Shown: positions 1 through 13,617, counted from the first letter of the stretch. The stretch: 64,000 nt of DNA from Clytia hemisphaerica (GCA_902728285.1 CACVBU010000250.1:322585-386584), one strand, 5' to 3'. Notes: generated by a model not told the origin, from the sequence alone. Program-made: numbers and translations.

Positions 1-3000
1 ATCCTGCCTGAATGAGGACGACGGTAAATCAGCATTTTTTTCCGTCCTCGGACCTCGACCCGGACCTCGACCACGGGTCAAATTGCTTCAGTCACCTTAC
101 CGTCTTGAAAAATGCAAATACATAAACTCACTATTAATTGAACAAAGAACCTGGTATGGAAGTCGGGTTGTTTTGATTTTTAGGATTTTGTTACTAGATT
201 CTTGGTCATTTGATTGAAATTATCCCGACAGAGATCCGGGGTAACCTGTTGTCAGAATATTTTAAAAAGTTTTTGTAAAATTTGGAAATCATATTGGTGT
301 TCAGTATTGATTCAGCATCAACATTGAATGAAAAATCTTGTTGAACAGTCAGACAGTTTTCGGGGGAAAGATCATGTCTGGAAGTTTTGCAATGGGAATG
401 CAACATTGATTTGATAAAAGATCGAAAGTAGAATCTAGATCGTTATTGTCTTCAGGCAAAAATTTTTTTCTGTTTGGAAATTAAAATTTTCCTGACTGCA
501 AATCCTGTAAATCCAATGGTATTTTTATTACCCATTTATCTCACCTAATTTGGAATTGATTGTTTACTTGCTGACCAATTGACGTAAATGTTGCATCGAA
601 ACAACGTGGTTTTTACATTTAGGTATTTCGTCGTTATACTGTAACAAAGAAAATTGTGAGTAAATATTCAACAAGACAGATAATTCACTTTGTAGCTCTG
701 TATTATACAGCTTGAGTGTTAAAAGCCTTGATATTAAATTTTCCAGTGGTTGTTGCGAGTCTGGTTAGAAAAACAATTAGGTAGATACTAATTGGTCAAA
801 TATGTTATATCTCCACGTGCATTGTCAATGTGAAGTTTTTAGTCTTAGAAGCTCGAAGGAAGGAGTGTCGTTTTTTCCGGGGAGTATTTTCCGATTTTCA
901 AGAAATTAACCATCTTGAATGTCCAATTGGAATGTCGAGTTAATAAAAATTATTATTTAGATATTCCGCGATAGAAAAGTGCAGAGCCGTCAAGCCTCTG
1001 CTTGTGGTCAGTGTAGGCGTGGCGTCACATGGCAAAATAACAAAAATTATTGGTGTTTCCAAATCGATTTTACTTGCTTTCTTTTTACACAGAGAGTGAA
1101 ATAATACAACACTTCTAAACAAGATAAATAGGGGGAGAGCTTAATTGTGGTTTGAGCTAAAGGTGTTTTGTTTTACAGATGGGTGTTTATTGAATGTACC
1201 TATACTTAAGAACAATCCTGGTTTTTATTATTGACGCTAACCAACCACTTGTGGTTCCACTCAAAAAGAAAGGAAGAGATATTGTATCAAGGGTAATTGG
1301 AAGCTATGGTTCTTTTGGGCTCAACTCTTGATTGTGTTGAAGAGCAGCAAGAGTATAAACATTTTCTTGCTTGTATGGCTGGCAGAGTTAAAACTGAAGA
1401 TCCCTCTATGGTGAAATTTGATGAGAAAAGTACTTCTCCTATATTGGTGCTTCAAAATGAAAATATTGCCTCCGTGGATGGGGAAAGGTAATAGAAGATC
1501 TGTGTGATAAATATTCCCAAAATGTCCTTTGCACTTATACCTATCAAAATTGACACAACAACGTTCCTGTAAGGTTTTGAAAATGTTAGATGAATGTTGA
1601 ACGGGCTTTGCTTTTTACAGCACTGTTCGCGAGCGGAGCATAATATAGATAATATCTTGTCAGTATATGACACGTACAAAGATCAGTCAAATATAGCAAT
1701 GTTTTCAAACATCCCCTTTTCGATCCCGCACAAACAACTGAGATATTCTTCTCGATTCTGAAGGTAAATCGCAATACAAATCTGATTGTTTTCTAAATTT
1801 GAAGAATTGAAACAATTTCTATTACAAATGTAGCATTAGCTTTGCTGGAACTTCTCCGTAAAACATATGTTCAAATTCTTTGAATTTTCTTCAGCCGTGT
1901 GTCGACGTCTTAAAATGACGCTCACAGTTAGACAATGTTATCCTCAAAATAAATTTATTTTTCCCTCAAAGTTTTATATCCTCCAAGATGGTTCGAAAAT
2001 CCTTTCCAATGAAATTGATGTTAACTTTATCCTTTTTTATTCTACATGGCTCATATCCCACGCACAAAAGCTTAATATATTCATTTTTAATTTCGTCATT
2101 CTTATTATTTCTAACCCCCGTTTGGCTGCTGGCTAATCCTCTTAGATTCCAATAATATACTTCACTCCAAATTCGAGAATAGGGGGAATATTAGAAATAG
2201 ATCTGATACTATAAATTTGTAGAATTTCCTTGGATAATATTCATGCTTCGCTTCAATTTCAATATAACTCTGACATAACTATCTGGTTCCATGAAACACA
2301 AGATGAGGTAGAACTTTAAGCTTTACGGGCTCTTTTAGAAATAGTAAACCAAATAATTGAGATCTAGGGTTTCCATACTTTCAAAATATGTGAACTCGCC
2401 CTTGACTTTTAAAGTGAAAGATTCAGAAGAGGTCGTTTTTAAATTGTCTTGTTCAAAGGTACCAAAACTAATATCGAAAATCATGCATATTATTTTAAAT
2501 GGTGATGCTATAGATATAGAATGCCTGCCAAACTTGGTGGTAAAGAATCTAGATATTGTTTAACAATTACAACGGTAATATCGTCTAAATTGGCTACAAC
2601 ATTCTGAAGAGTGTCACATAATGGACAAAGTCAACTTTTCTTCATCAGGATATTGGAATTTAAATTTCGTTTTCTTGTTTATTGTATTTTTAGGCAAACA
2701 TTGGACCATATCATTGCAAAGCTATCAAAAGAAAAGAAGCCGCACAACGGAGTTGAAAAAAAGAGCCGTATTTTACTGGTCAGTCAAATTTTCATTTGGA
2801 CTTTTAAGGGGGCACTTTTTCACCAATTTTTTATGAGAAGGAAAACTTACGACCTTAGTTTGGACAATCTTAAATTTCTTTAGGACTTTCTGAATATTAG
2901 AGATCAAAAGTTTAGAGTAATTATCGAGATAGTGACGCCGCAATGCCGCAACGCCGCGGAAGTACTGATTCAATTAGTGGTGTCCTAAAATGCCGTTCGA

Positions 3001-4457
3001 AAGATTAAGGAGAAAATCCAATGCAATTTGAGAAGCTACAGATATTTTTTTTTTTCATGGACAAAAAGCAGCTGGTTGTTTCTCGGCTAAAATTTAACGA
3101 TTTATTTTTCCTTATACCATATTGGTCAATATTTCTGAATTTTAGTTGCACATAGTTTCATTTTTGCCAAAAACCTGGAAAATTCATAATACAGTTCAAT
3201 TAAAAAAAACCTTTGATTGCTAAATTTCTAATCAATTGCTAATCTTAAAAATTATTTTTTATTTTTTTTTGCAACTGAATTTATTTCGATTCTTGAGCTG
3301 TGAATGGAATCGAGTCTTTGTGTGTCATTTCCAAACAATCAATGGTGAAATTATTTAGAAGTTTGACTTTGAGCACTGCAATTCCAATTGCAAAATCTCA
3401 ATTAAGCTTGAGAAATTAATTTAAAAGTAATCAAAAGTAATTTCAGGACTTTTTTTCATGTTGATTTTGCATTGCAAAAATACACATCGATTTGAAATTT
3501 CGGGAAATCGACTGTTGTTGTTTTTGGAAATTGTGTTGCATCAAAATCAAAGCAACCGACAAAACATTGCAATTAAACATTTTTTCTTTTTTTCTTGCAT
3601 CCATTTTCATGATTTGGAAATTTGTGTTTCAAAACTGTTCGAAAATTGTCTTGGATACCTCTAATTACTTTGTTTGAAAAGAAGGGAACTTATTACTGAA
3701 TTTCAAAATTGTCTCTTCCAATTGCTTTGGTAATTTCATCGCACTTTTTGCAGAACCGAATTTTATAGCAGGTCACAGGTTTTTATAGTTCTCTTACAGT
3801 TTTCCAAAATCAGATAATTTAGACTAAAGTTGGCACTTGGGACTAATTATTTGTTTTTTTTACTGCACTACTATAAAAAATGCAGTTTCCAAAAACGTGC
3901 TAACACCATTCAAGGGGTGACCGAAAAAAACTTATAGGGTGCTACGAGAACCTTTTAAAAAGCTAGTATTAAATATTTCGTGTTTTTTTTCTTCCAAAAA
4001 TTTTGAACTGTTAAAAAACATCAGTCTCTTTTTATGAAACCTATATCAATCAAATTCGAACAATAAATCTCGTGCCAAGAGGAGTTTTCTCGTGACTTGT
4101 AGTTTTGCTTCTGTTCCTTTCCATTATGGACTGAAAAGGTCACGAAAGAAACCGTGAAAAATATTTAAACTCATTAAAATTATAATTCACAGTAAGTAAT
4201 ACTTTGTGACAACCAACCAACCAATTTTCCTTCTATTCCCCGTGAGAATTTTACCCAATAAAATTCATATCACGATTTTTCTTTTGGTAAAAATCTCCAT
4301 CATGAAATTGAACGGTAATCCATTCATAAAACTTCACGGGATGTCACCATTTTCCGGCTGCCTCCTTGAAAGAGTTTGGAAAAAAATCTGTTTCATTCAT
4401 TCTCTATATTGTTAAAGAAAGAAAACTTCTGGCTCGTGTACATATATTGGTAAAGGT
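1..4457. other. AT-rich sequence, possible decayed coding remnants 1170-2180
   Basis: No gene is supported. A 64-codon open stretch at 1297-1491 (containing KHFLACMAGRVKTEDPSM) is preceded in another frame by QPLVVPLKKKGRDIVSR, which looks like a frameshifted coding relic. On the - strand at 2150-1980 a frame reading WNLRGLASSQTG is weakly reminiscent of LINE endonuclease starts. Otherwise T/A-rich with no repeats. Confidence 0.3.
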
Positions 4458-4741
4458 TACTCTCGGGTACCTAATAGCCGGGGGGTTTGGAATAAGCAGG
4501 GGGGTTGGAAAAAATCTCAAAATTCAATAAGCGGGGGGGTTGGAATAAAAATGTCCTGGGTGGAAAATGTTCGAAAAGGAGGCTGATACAGCAGAATTAG
4601 GGCAAAAGAGGGAACTTTCAAAAAAAAATTTCCCAAAAATCAATAAGCGGGGGGGGGGGGATTGGAATAAGAATGTCCTGGGTGGAAAATTTTCGAAAAA
4701 TTAATTAGCGGGCCCCCCCGGCTATTAGGTACCCGAGAGTA
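4458..4741. mobile_element. TA-flanked MITE, CTCTCGGGTACC family, copy 1
   Basis: Perfect 26-bp TIRs start CTCTCGGGTACCTAATAG and are flanked by TA on both sides. The interior has four copies of a GGGGGGTTGGAATAA-type word. No coding capacity. A diverged copy is at 42778. Confidence 0.85.
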
Positions 4742-5854
4742 GTTCGAAGGTCTGTTGTCACTTCATCATAACTCACTTACTCTGTACCAGGGTGTATCTC
4801 ACGATTATCGTAGCGTAGTTCCTCGTAGTTCCTCTACGGCAAAGAATTTTGAAATCAGCCGTAGATATCGGTTTTGTGTACAGACTACAACCCCCTTGGG
4901 AAAAAATTGGGATCTTAACGTGGTGTCCCAATTGGAATTCTTAGTTAAATTAATTATTAATCAAGTCCAATTTCTCTTAAATATTCTTCGCCTACATTTC
5001 TACATTGAGGAAACGCCCAGCATTCGAAATTCCTAATCTTACCTTGTTCAATCAGGGTTGATATCTCATTGCGCTGTTCTTTCCAGATTCCAAAAATCCA
5101 AATTCAAATATAGCATGCTTCATTTTTTTTTCTCCAGTTGTTTTACTCTACATTGCAAAATCTACAATGTATTTTATCATACTGTGACAGTATGACACAG
5201 GAATGCTGATTCTTATCACGTATTTGAATACAATGGGGGATATTCGGTTCCTCAGGCACGTACTGTATTCATACTTAAAAGTTGTTTTTCTGTAGTGTAT
5301 CAATCAGCTGTTGGGTCCGTAATAATGTTAGAAGACATTGCAATGGTGCATATCATGAATACTGTAAAATTTCAGGATTTGTTATAACGCAAGTTGAATT
5401 TCCCAAACCTTTGAAGGTTCTTAAACGACAGTCATATCATTGGAAAACTGCTAGAAAACTAAAATGCCTTGATTATTAATTTCTCTGAAAGATTTTCTTG
5501 AACAAGCCAAACTTGCAAAGAACATATTGTTCAATAATAGACGTGATAAGCTCCGGAAGTCTATCTGTACGTGATATTTCAGGATATTTAACTATTGCCA
5601 AGAAAATCCAAAAAACAATGCAATTTAATAAACAGCTTGAAATGTTATCGGGAAAACTTTCTTTCTTTGGTATTAGGTTTGCTATAAATAGAGACAATAC
5701 GTCCCTGTTAGGGAATGCATTCTCTACACGAGCATTACCGTTAGTTTGCGATTTCTTGTTGGTTTCAAAGTATAACAATTATTTGTTTGTTGGTGATAAG
5801 GCAATATGATTTCTCGTACCTAATGAGGGGGATATCACTACATCTATTATAGGG
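4742..5854. other. Unannotated stretch with one open frame at 5489-5809
   Basis: A + strand frame from about 5489 (after a CTGAAAG acceptor-like site) runs about 107 codons to a stop at 5807-5809 (…VCDFLLVSKYNNYLFVGDKAI). I recognise no family, and in sequence this AT-rich an open frame of this length is unremarkable. The rest shows nothing. Confidence 0.25.
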
Positions 5855-6166
5855 TACTTTAATGGGATTAATTTTCGCGGGGATTAAATTTCGCGAAATT
5901 TTAAGATTTTGCGGGGACTTAATTTCGCAGATGACTCTATTGTGAGATATTTTCCCGATTTTGTGCTATTTCTGCTATTTTTCTGCCAAACTATACATGT
6001 TGGTTGTGAAATGCGCATTGATGGCGGTAAACATGTTAAAGTGGAATTTTGGAATTAAATCCAACAAAAATTCGCGGATAAAACCTTTTCAAATTTCCAT
6101 TGAAACTTATTTTCGCAGATGTCATCCGCGAAATTTAATACCCGCAAAAATAATTCCATTAAAGTA
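5855..6166. mobile_element. TA-flanked MITE with CTTTAATGG ends and TTCGCG interior
   Basis: The ends are TACTTTAATGGGATTAATT and its near-perfect reverse complement, followed on each side by TTTCGCGGG-type words. Several AATTTCGCG copies lie inside. It belongs with the elements at 20512, 24337, 44948 and 62296. Confidence 0.8.
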
Positions 6167-7417
6167 TTAGGCATGTATGGTCCAAATTAAATGCTTTGTT
6201 CCAAATTTACACGAAATATGGATACCGAAAAAGAAAAAAAGTTTATTTTGGCAAAGTATAGTAAAAATTCGTAAATTCGTCACAAATGCCGGATAATGAT
6301 TTACAAGCTTTGCGGACGCTCATTCCTGTGTCCGAAAGCTTAGTTCAATTTATTAAAGAAATGGTTTTTAATCCGCTTAAGTATCTGAAGTTGTTTTGCA
6401 AATGAGGGGGTACTCTCTTATCGAATACTTAAGAAATGGCCACATATTTGCCTGTTTTCGAAATGACCAAATATCAGAACCGAAATTTTCACAAGATTTT
6501 TGTTTACTTTCGACTTGTTTGCTATTGGTAACCAGTAAATATTACGTCATCTCATTTCCGATTGGTTTTCTTTATCGCTCCCGGGTATTCTATCATGTTA
6601 CCACCCAGAATAAGAAAATTCAAGCGCTTATAAAGGTTAAAAGGATAATATATATTTAGAATTCCTTTTCCACAAACAACCACTTACAAAAGTAAGCGCT
6701 TAAAAGTCAGAAAAAATCTTGTATCATGTGATTTTCCTTAAAATGATTTATTTTGAAAATGCAACCTTGATTGTTCTAAAAAAATTTAATACAACCTTTT
6801 CTTTATTAGAACAATTTTATAAAAGCAATGAGGCTCAAAAATGCTGAAAGATGATAACAATTTAAGAACAACCCTGAGCCAGCAATGGCTGAATTTCAAG
6901 GAAGTTAAGGGTTAAAATAGAATAAACAGGGTATAAAGCCTAAATTATCTAAATTTTGCCCTCAAAATAAGAACATGATATCAACAATTTGAGACTGAGA
7001 GTGCCAAAAAAATAAAAACAACCGAGTCTCCTACAAATTTTTTTCGGTTCTTATTAAGAAAAAAAATGTAAAATATATAATTATATTATCTTAATAAAAT
7101 TTTCCCAAGAACAATTTTATGAGAGTTCGATGGGAAATAATTTTATCAGGAAAAATTATATCAAGGAAAATTCGCCTCAAATTTCTTCCGGCTTAATACC
7201 CTGTGAATGACGTTATTCTGACCATTCAGGAAAAAACAAACAAAATTACAATGCAAGAGTTGCCATGATTGCAAAGGAGTTATATCAACGCAAGTCTTGA
7301 AAATAAGGCGAAAATAATTATGGTCGGTTTTGATGTAAAACATAAAAAGGAATTTTCAGTACCTTGTTGGAATGATAATTTTTTTTCTTTCAAGTCTTTA
7401 AAAGTCTAGTAATAAAG
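6167..7417. other. AT-rich stretch; decayed TATAAGAAC-type words 6718-7130
   Basis: Scattered GTTCTTA/AAGAAC words (TTAGAACAATTTTATAA, AAGAACAACC, ATAAGAACATG, CCAAGAACAATT) indicate an old copy of the TATAAGAAC family without clear ends. No gene. Confidence 0.35.
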
Positions 7418-7574
7418 CACGTTTTTTATAAGAACATCTAAAATTTCTGAAGCCTTCAGATGTTCTTAACTTTTTGACTTTTAAGCCTGTTCTTCCATGG
7501 TCCTCAAAGTATTCAAATGTTCTTAGCATGTGCTTAATATTTTGATTATCGAAGCCTTATGTTCTTATATAGTT
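7418..7574. mobile_element. TATAAGAAC-family MITE, short copy
   Basis: Starts CACGTTTTTTATAAGAAC and ends CCTTATGTTCTTATATAG, with the same GAAGCC/GTTCTTA words as the copy at 28691 but shorter; the CGTG right terminus is missing. Confidence 0.75.
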
Positions 7575-7986
7575 AACAACCAGTATCAACCATCTTGACA
7601 TTTTTCAGATTACAGATTCATTAAAATGTTACTTTATTCCCTTCCATTGACTTTTTTTTATTTTCGCGAATAAGCTAAATCCTTTTGCAAAAAGTTTGTA
7701 TTTTGGTGATAGACATCCGGTCATTTTTGCGTTTCTCTGGGATTTCATTGTGTTTGTTCACTTATCCACAAAAAATAAATTAGCTTCAAGAAAAGTAGCT
7801 TTTCATTTCTTTGGTTTTATAAGATATCAGAAAGGTTATTTTTGTCTCCATGGAAATCAATGATTTTTCAAATATATATACATTTTAATACAGTCATCCA
7901 TAGCTTCTAGTTTAACTTAGCAAAATGAATTTGCCAGCTGGCAGTGAATTTTTGCAAAGGTTACACGATCTTTAAAAAAAAGGCAA

Positions 7987-8334
7987 TCGTTCGTTCGTTC
8001 GTTCGTTCGTTCGTTCGTTCGTTCGTTCGTTCGTTCGTTCGTTCGTTCGTTCGTTCGTTCGTTCGTTCGTTCGTTCGTTCGTTCGTTCGTTCGTTCGTTC
8101 GTTCGTTCGTTCGTTCGTTCGTTCGTTCGTTCGTTCGTTCGTTCGTTCGTTCGTTCGTTCGTTTTCGTTCGTTCGTTCGTTCGTTCGTTCGTTCGTTCGT
8201 TCGTTCGTTCGTTCGTTCGTTCGTTCGTTCGTTCGTCGTTCGTTCGTTCGTTCGTTCGTTCGTTCGTTCGTTCGTTCGTTCGTTCGTTCGTTCGTTCGTT
8301 CGTTCGTTCGTTCGTTCGTTCGTTCGTTCGTTCT
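7987..8334. repeat. (TTCG)n tetranucleotide microsatellite, ~348 bp
   Basis: About 87 tandem TTCG units with only two interruptions: two extra T near 8163 and one missing T near 8236. A degenerate TTCATTCATT tail follows to about 8350. Because 4 and 3 are coprime, every forward frame reads Ser-Phe-Val-Arg and every reverse frame Asn-Glu-Arg-Thr, so long open frames on both strands are an artefact, not genes. Confidence 0.98.
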
Positions 8335-10464
8335 TTCATTTGTTCTTTCATTCATTCATTCGCTCATACATTGTCAGTAGGCTTGTAAAGAAACAATTAA
8401 ACAATTAAAAAACCAGCAACTAAGAATAACCACATTTAAAAACAAATTATAAATGGTGCCAAAACTGTAATAGCCATTAAGCTATTAACGGTTTTTGAAC
8501 GATAAATACTTGGTATAGAATTACCTGTAACTCATTAAATAGGTGGAGTTTCAAATGACTTAATTGGAAAGATGTTGGATTCGTTGCAAATCCAATTTTC
8601 CGCAAGGAAATTTTTGTTGCAGTTTTCTCTCACTATATGTAAGGAATATAGTAGGCCTAGTAATATAATTATGCTTTTTCGCAAATCAAATGTTCTCAAA
8701 AAACTATTGAAAACATTAGAAAAAGAATTCCTTGACATCAGCCCTTTCTTGACGAGTAGGACATTGGGTGGCCTATACAGCCCCTTCTATAGAAGGATGT
8801 GGAAAGAAAGGAAAACACCAAAAAAGGAATGCGGAGCATCTAACTTTTACCACTGTGGTAGAGCTTTCCAATTCATTATTCTATTGTTTTATAACACTTT
8901 TTATATATTGTTCATAGTGCCTATGAATTGCATTTGTCAATTTATTGTCATTGCTCGTTTCCTGTTGAAATTAATTTGTGCCATAGAAAATGGGTTAATG
9001 GCTTTTGTTGATTATTTATAGTAATATTCCCGCCAATAAAATGTCATTAATATTCATGTTAAAGTTGTCATCGCTTTGGTAGTAATGACATACTATTAAA
9101 TACCATTGTGATTTTTGTATGGCTTGAGATATAATGTCTTTTTAATGGGCTTCACATGGAATTCGTTGTATGGCGTTTGAAATTCTTTCAAAGAATTTTT
9201 TCAGCTCAATTAGGGTGGGGTCAAAATCAGTAAATTTTTTTCGAGGTCTGGTTGTATGTTCTTAATTATTTGGTACTTTTAGAGCCTCCAATTTATCTCT
9301 TCTTATTTTCAGAGTTGATCCTTATTTTGCAGAAAATTTAGGTCCAGGTTTGTTTTAACTACTGGGGATTTTTTTCAGCCAATGTAAAGCTAGCCTTAGG
9401 TGTTATTACAGTGATGATGTTAAGTAAATATTTTCTCGTCAATTTGGTTATTGAATGGATAATGTAACTTAAGGTCAAACTAATGAAAGCCTCACAGGTC
9501 AAAGAGTTTATCTGCCGGTTTTCGTAAAAACCATACAATGTTTAACTCGTGTGTGAGCCTTTTTTCAAATGGGAGAAAAGTCCAGACTTAGACTTAATCC
9601 AGACTAAGTCCAAATATTTTTTTGGGGAAATGGAATTTTGACTGTGTTAAGAATTTTATTATGATTCCAAATTTGTTTTAGGCTGAGATCAATCGATTTC
9701 CTTCCAATGTTACATAACATTATAATCTCTAATCTCTTTTTGAATGTACGGCGAGTTTCGAGAAAGTTCCTTAGAGGCCCTGGATAAATTAACGAAAGAT
9801 ATCATTTTTCATTAGGCGTGCCTCTTATGCTTACAAAGCAGAATTAACGAAATAATTTTTTCTAAATTTGTGTTCATGTGGGGTGCTGAAAGGAGAAAAA
9901 GTTGTTCTTTTCTTTCGTAAAAATGTTACGTAAGTAAATGGTATGGGATACGTTAAACGGCGTCCTTTAATACACATATTTGAACCCAACATTACCCGAA
10001 GAAGCCTGGGTTTGTTGTCACAAAAAACCATACTTGCCTGGGTTATCAGATGTGTGCTATATTCATTAAAAAAAATTTCAGATCTCAAGTCAGATAGTGA
10101 GTCATTTGGTAATCCCACCAAAAGAGGCCAGTGTGTTGTTCGTGATGTCCTATTGTGACAATTGCGACGGCTTCTCAAAGATTAAACAAATCTGAATCTA
10201 CAGTGTGTCGGGAAAAAAAAAAGAAAAAAGTATACAATAAAGAACCTATAAAAGAATTTATCTCACTGCTTTTTAATTATTACGATGGAAATTCCTTGTT
10301 CTATTAAAAGATGCTTATTCTAATCCCAAGGAAATTAAATAAAAAAGGTTTTTTTAAGTTAAGAATGGTGACATGGCAAGGTGATATTAATGGTTTGAGA
10401 ATTTTCCTGTCTAGCGACAATCAATGCATAATTTGTTAGAGCATAGAGGTTTTGTTTTTAAATA
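8335..10464. other. AT-rich stretch, one uncharacterised 149-codon frame
   Basis: The frame 8572-9021 (+) is open for 149 codons with a hydrophobic second half, but no splice context, no family resemblance and ordinary composition, so it is not called as a gene. Nothing else is seen. Confidence 0.25.
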
Positions 10465-10639
10465 CATGGCCCCCGGCGTGCGAATCGACTTGAGGGGGCC
10501 AAAAAAATTTGTCGTCCACCATGTTTCGGCGACGAAGAAAATTTTCGACTTTTTACCCTTATTTCACCCCTCTAAACGGTATATATAAGATTTTTTAAAG
10601 TAAAAAAAAATTACTTTGCAAAATATTGAGGGGGCCATG
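10465..10639. mobile_element. Short MITE with CATGGCCCCC ends
   Basis: CATGGCCCCC on the left and GGGGGCCATG on the right, about 175 bp apart. The inside holds GACGAAGAAAATTTTCGAC, a local palindrome. Short TIR, so the element call is moderate. Confidence 0.5.
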
Positions 10640-11762
10640 AAATAAGAGTGATATCGTTTGCTTACTCATCAATTTTGATTTACAGACTTTTTCACATTGG
10701 ATTGACGCGGATGTGGAGCAAGATTGGTCAGAAAGAGGAAAAAACAACATTTTTTGCTTATATAAGCGTAATATAACAATAGGCAGTAATATGAAATATG
10801 TGTCTGATTTGAAACGGGAACACTTGTGTAAAAATAAAACCTTTAAAAGTTACCAATGAATTATTATCCTTAAAAGGCAAACCAAAGAAACACAAAATAG
10901 AGACACAAAAATCTGGACTAGCAGGAGTAGAGGGATTTTATAGAATGTCTGCTTTCTCTTTTTTTGTCCGATCCTAGAACAAAAATTATAAATTTTCTAT
11001 AAAAATGTTAGACAGTGTCACTAGACCAAAAAGAATGACAATCATCCGTACTAATTAGGATTTTTGGCCCATTCAGTTGAAACTAGTGTGTTTGTCAATA
11101 AATGAGAGGAAAAATAACTCAACAGGTTTCTATTAGTTTATCCCAAATTGTTGTCGAGACTCTAAATGTTTAGAATAACCCCTGAAAATGAATGAGTAAT
11201 CAAAATTAACGACAGTCACAAGAGTAAAAGAATAACAAAATATCCTGGACAGAGTTCCTAGAAAAGGGTGAGGAAAAGAGGCCTAAGTTATGAAAGAAAA
11301 TTTTAGAATTTAACTATTTAAGCTTTCATTAAAATTGATTTTGTAATAATTGGTTCTCGTTTAAAATTGGATACTTTTTCCTTGTGGTGGTGAATTTAAA
11401 TCTCTGAAGCTGCTGTGAATAAGTTATTTGCAGAATTTTCTTTGCAAAAACTCAGGGAAGAAGAAAAAGTCAAGCAAGCACATTGTATTGAATTATCATT
11501 GGTTAAACTGGGTATACATATAGCTAATCGCAAGGATTTTCGTTCTTGATAAGTATGATTGTCCAAATGATCCAATTGGTTAAGAAGAATGAAAAGCCAG
11601 GGAAGAAAAAAAATGGTGGACAAATCAAAATAGTAAGTACTGATAGTCCGAAGAAAACCTGGCCAGTATCTTTGATGTGTATTGGGCTCTTAAATCTTAT
11701 TGCTGTTATAGTGTTTAATCTTATTACTACGGCAAAGATTAGTAGAGATGACCAAGATGGAT

Positions 11763-11937
11763 TACCTTATCGGGGAAAACTTCGTCGGGGAAAAGTGACG
11801 AAATTTCGGCCAAGTGACGAATATTTTTCCCCGACGAAAACTTTCCCCGGCCTTAATGCGTTTACCAACTACCAGCAAGTGAAGAATATTTTTCCCCGGC
11901 GAAAATTTTCCCCAACGAAGTTTGTCCCGATAAGGTA
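11763..11937. mobile_element. TA-flanked MITE, CCTTATCGGGGAAAA family, copy 1
   Basis: TACCTTATCGGGGAAAAC and GTCCCGATAAGGTA are mirror ends. Inside, CGTCGGGGAAAA and CCCCGACGAAAA words alternate. A frame spanning this region on the + strand is an accident of the repeats. Confidence 0.8.
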
Positions 11938-11940
11938 TCT

Positions 11941-12031
11941 CTTAAGCAGTAGCGTGGTGGCAGGGATGGCATTTCCTGAAATTGCCTCCCAAATTTGGCC
12001 GAATCTTTGTCGACGCTACTGCTCTTAAGTA
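11941..12031. repeat. ~90-bp hairpin with TTAA-containing ends
   Basis: CTTAAGCAGTAGCG and CGCTACTGCTCTTAAG face each other across about 60 bp, immediately beside the element ending at 11937. It could be a very short TTAA foldback element or a remnant. Not long enough to classify. Confidence 0.5.
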
Positions 12032-13617
12032 GTACTGGTTGTTTAGATCGTTAATACACTTTGGTGAAGGAAGTTGCATTCAACTGAAGCTAGAAATGGA
12101 AACCATATGGGATATTGCATTCAATGAAGTATAGGCTAAAATTGAACTTTCTATATTTCCCCATGCAAGATAAAGTGATGCCTTAAGGAATGTGCCTCAT
12201 TTCGGATATGAAGGGTTAAATAGAGCCCTCCTTTGTTTTCTACTTGTACATTTTACGGATCTAGTATTTGGCTAAAATTCATGCAAGCTGCACATCTTAG
12301 GTGGGGAACAAAGAAGCGTCAAATCCTTTGTAGGAGATTCACTTCTCTAGCGTTTAAAAAATCATTCGAAATGTCACATTACATTCACACGCATACGGGG
12401 CATTTTATTTGTTTATTTTATTTGATCACTCAAAATCACATGTGCTTAAAAGAGGGTTTTGCTACAACGGGTTTTTCGTGGTTACTCGCCACTCGAATGG
12501 CAAAATATTTTTGTTTTTTATTCTAAAGAGTACTTTAATAGGCTATTCAATTGGGACAAGAGGTCTTAGAGGTACTCCAATCTTGTTAATCTGCATTCTC
12601 GATATTTTGTTTTTACGGGATGTCCCAATAACCAAACGGGAAGATTAGATTCAGCTGGACAATGTAGCGAATTTGATAGGTTTGATAAAGTCTTGGCTTA
12701 AACTAATTGTGACTTAGGCTTGGCTGTTTGCATTTTTTCGACATTTTCAGACTTTACACCTAATTTCCCTGCTTGAGGGTATAAAGGGCATTTTCTCTGA
12801 AAGTTTGAAATCTGAGTCTAGATTGTTCTGAATTTATTCATTGGTCTTCAGCCTTTTTTCCCAAAAATTGTTCTTTAAAAAAGTATATAAGAACTTGATG
12901 AATGGAGTTTAATTCTGTGTCGGCCAGGCCGTTTCGTAGCATTGTGTGCAGTTAAAGGGCGTAGTAGTAGTTAGACAAAATTGGGAATTTAGTGCATTTT
13001 TTAACTTTTTTTAACAACCCAGTGATAAAACAAAAATAATAAAGGCTTCATGTCAGATTTAACGAATCGAACTTAAAAGCTATAACTGATATTTTATTTT
13101 CAGGCGGTTACTGTTGCATAGCTTCCACCTGCCACTCTAAAGAAAGTTAGCAATTACATACAAAAAAAAACGTTCGATGACAAACAAATTGCAGGGAACA
13201 TTGATAGTGCTTGCAACAGTTATGATCAGCTGATTTTGTTGCAGGCACTTGCAATTTCTCCTGCACTATATTTATTGTGTTGCGGAAAGATTTTATATTG
13301 CAATTGCAACCGCCTGTAAAATCTTTTCAATGTAGCCTTAGATTTAAGTACGGAATTTTTCCGGGGAATTAATGGGTGGCTAGAAAATTTGGATTTAATT
13401 TGATTGTAAGATTTTATAGGCAAAAGTGATTACTACGTAAGCGAAGAACCTAATGCCTGATATAGCCCTAAGCCCCAATATAGCTGACTATGATTGTAAC
13501 TGTAGTTAAGTTAGTAATATTTCCTTTTTCCTTGCATTTTTAAAATCTACGTGAAATTGTTTGTCAAATAGTACGCAATTTGAAAGTATTTGAAGCAAAA
13601 CCCAAGACACAGAAGCC
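12032..13617. other. AT-rich stretch, nothing recognised
   Basis: No convincing coding frame, inverted repeat or tandem repeat between the two CCTTATCGG elements. Confidence 0.4.

Noticed and set aside
7917..8408. Long frames on both strands with SFVR and NERT repeats
   Set aside because: They are direct translations of the (TTCG)n microsatellite, which has no stop in any frame.
8572..9021. 149-codon frame with a hydrophobic second half
   Set aside because: AT-rich sequence gives hydrophobic frames easily; no family resemblance, promoter or splice evidence.
9831..10178. 115-codon - strand frame with overlapping + strand frame
   Set aside because: Both strands open at once in one segment, no recognised motif; likely chance.
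11546..12028. 160-codon + strand frame
   Set aside because: Runs through a CCTTATCGG MITE and the adjacent hairpin; its basic repeats are translations of the inverted-repeat words.
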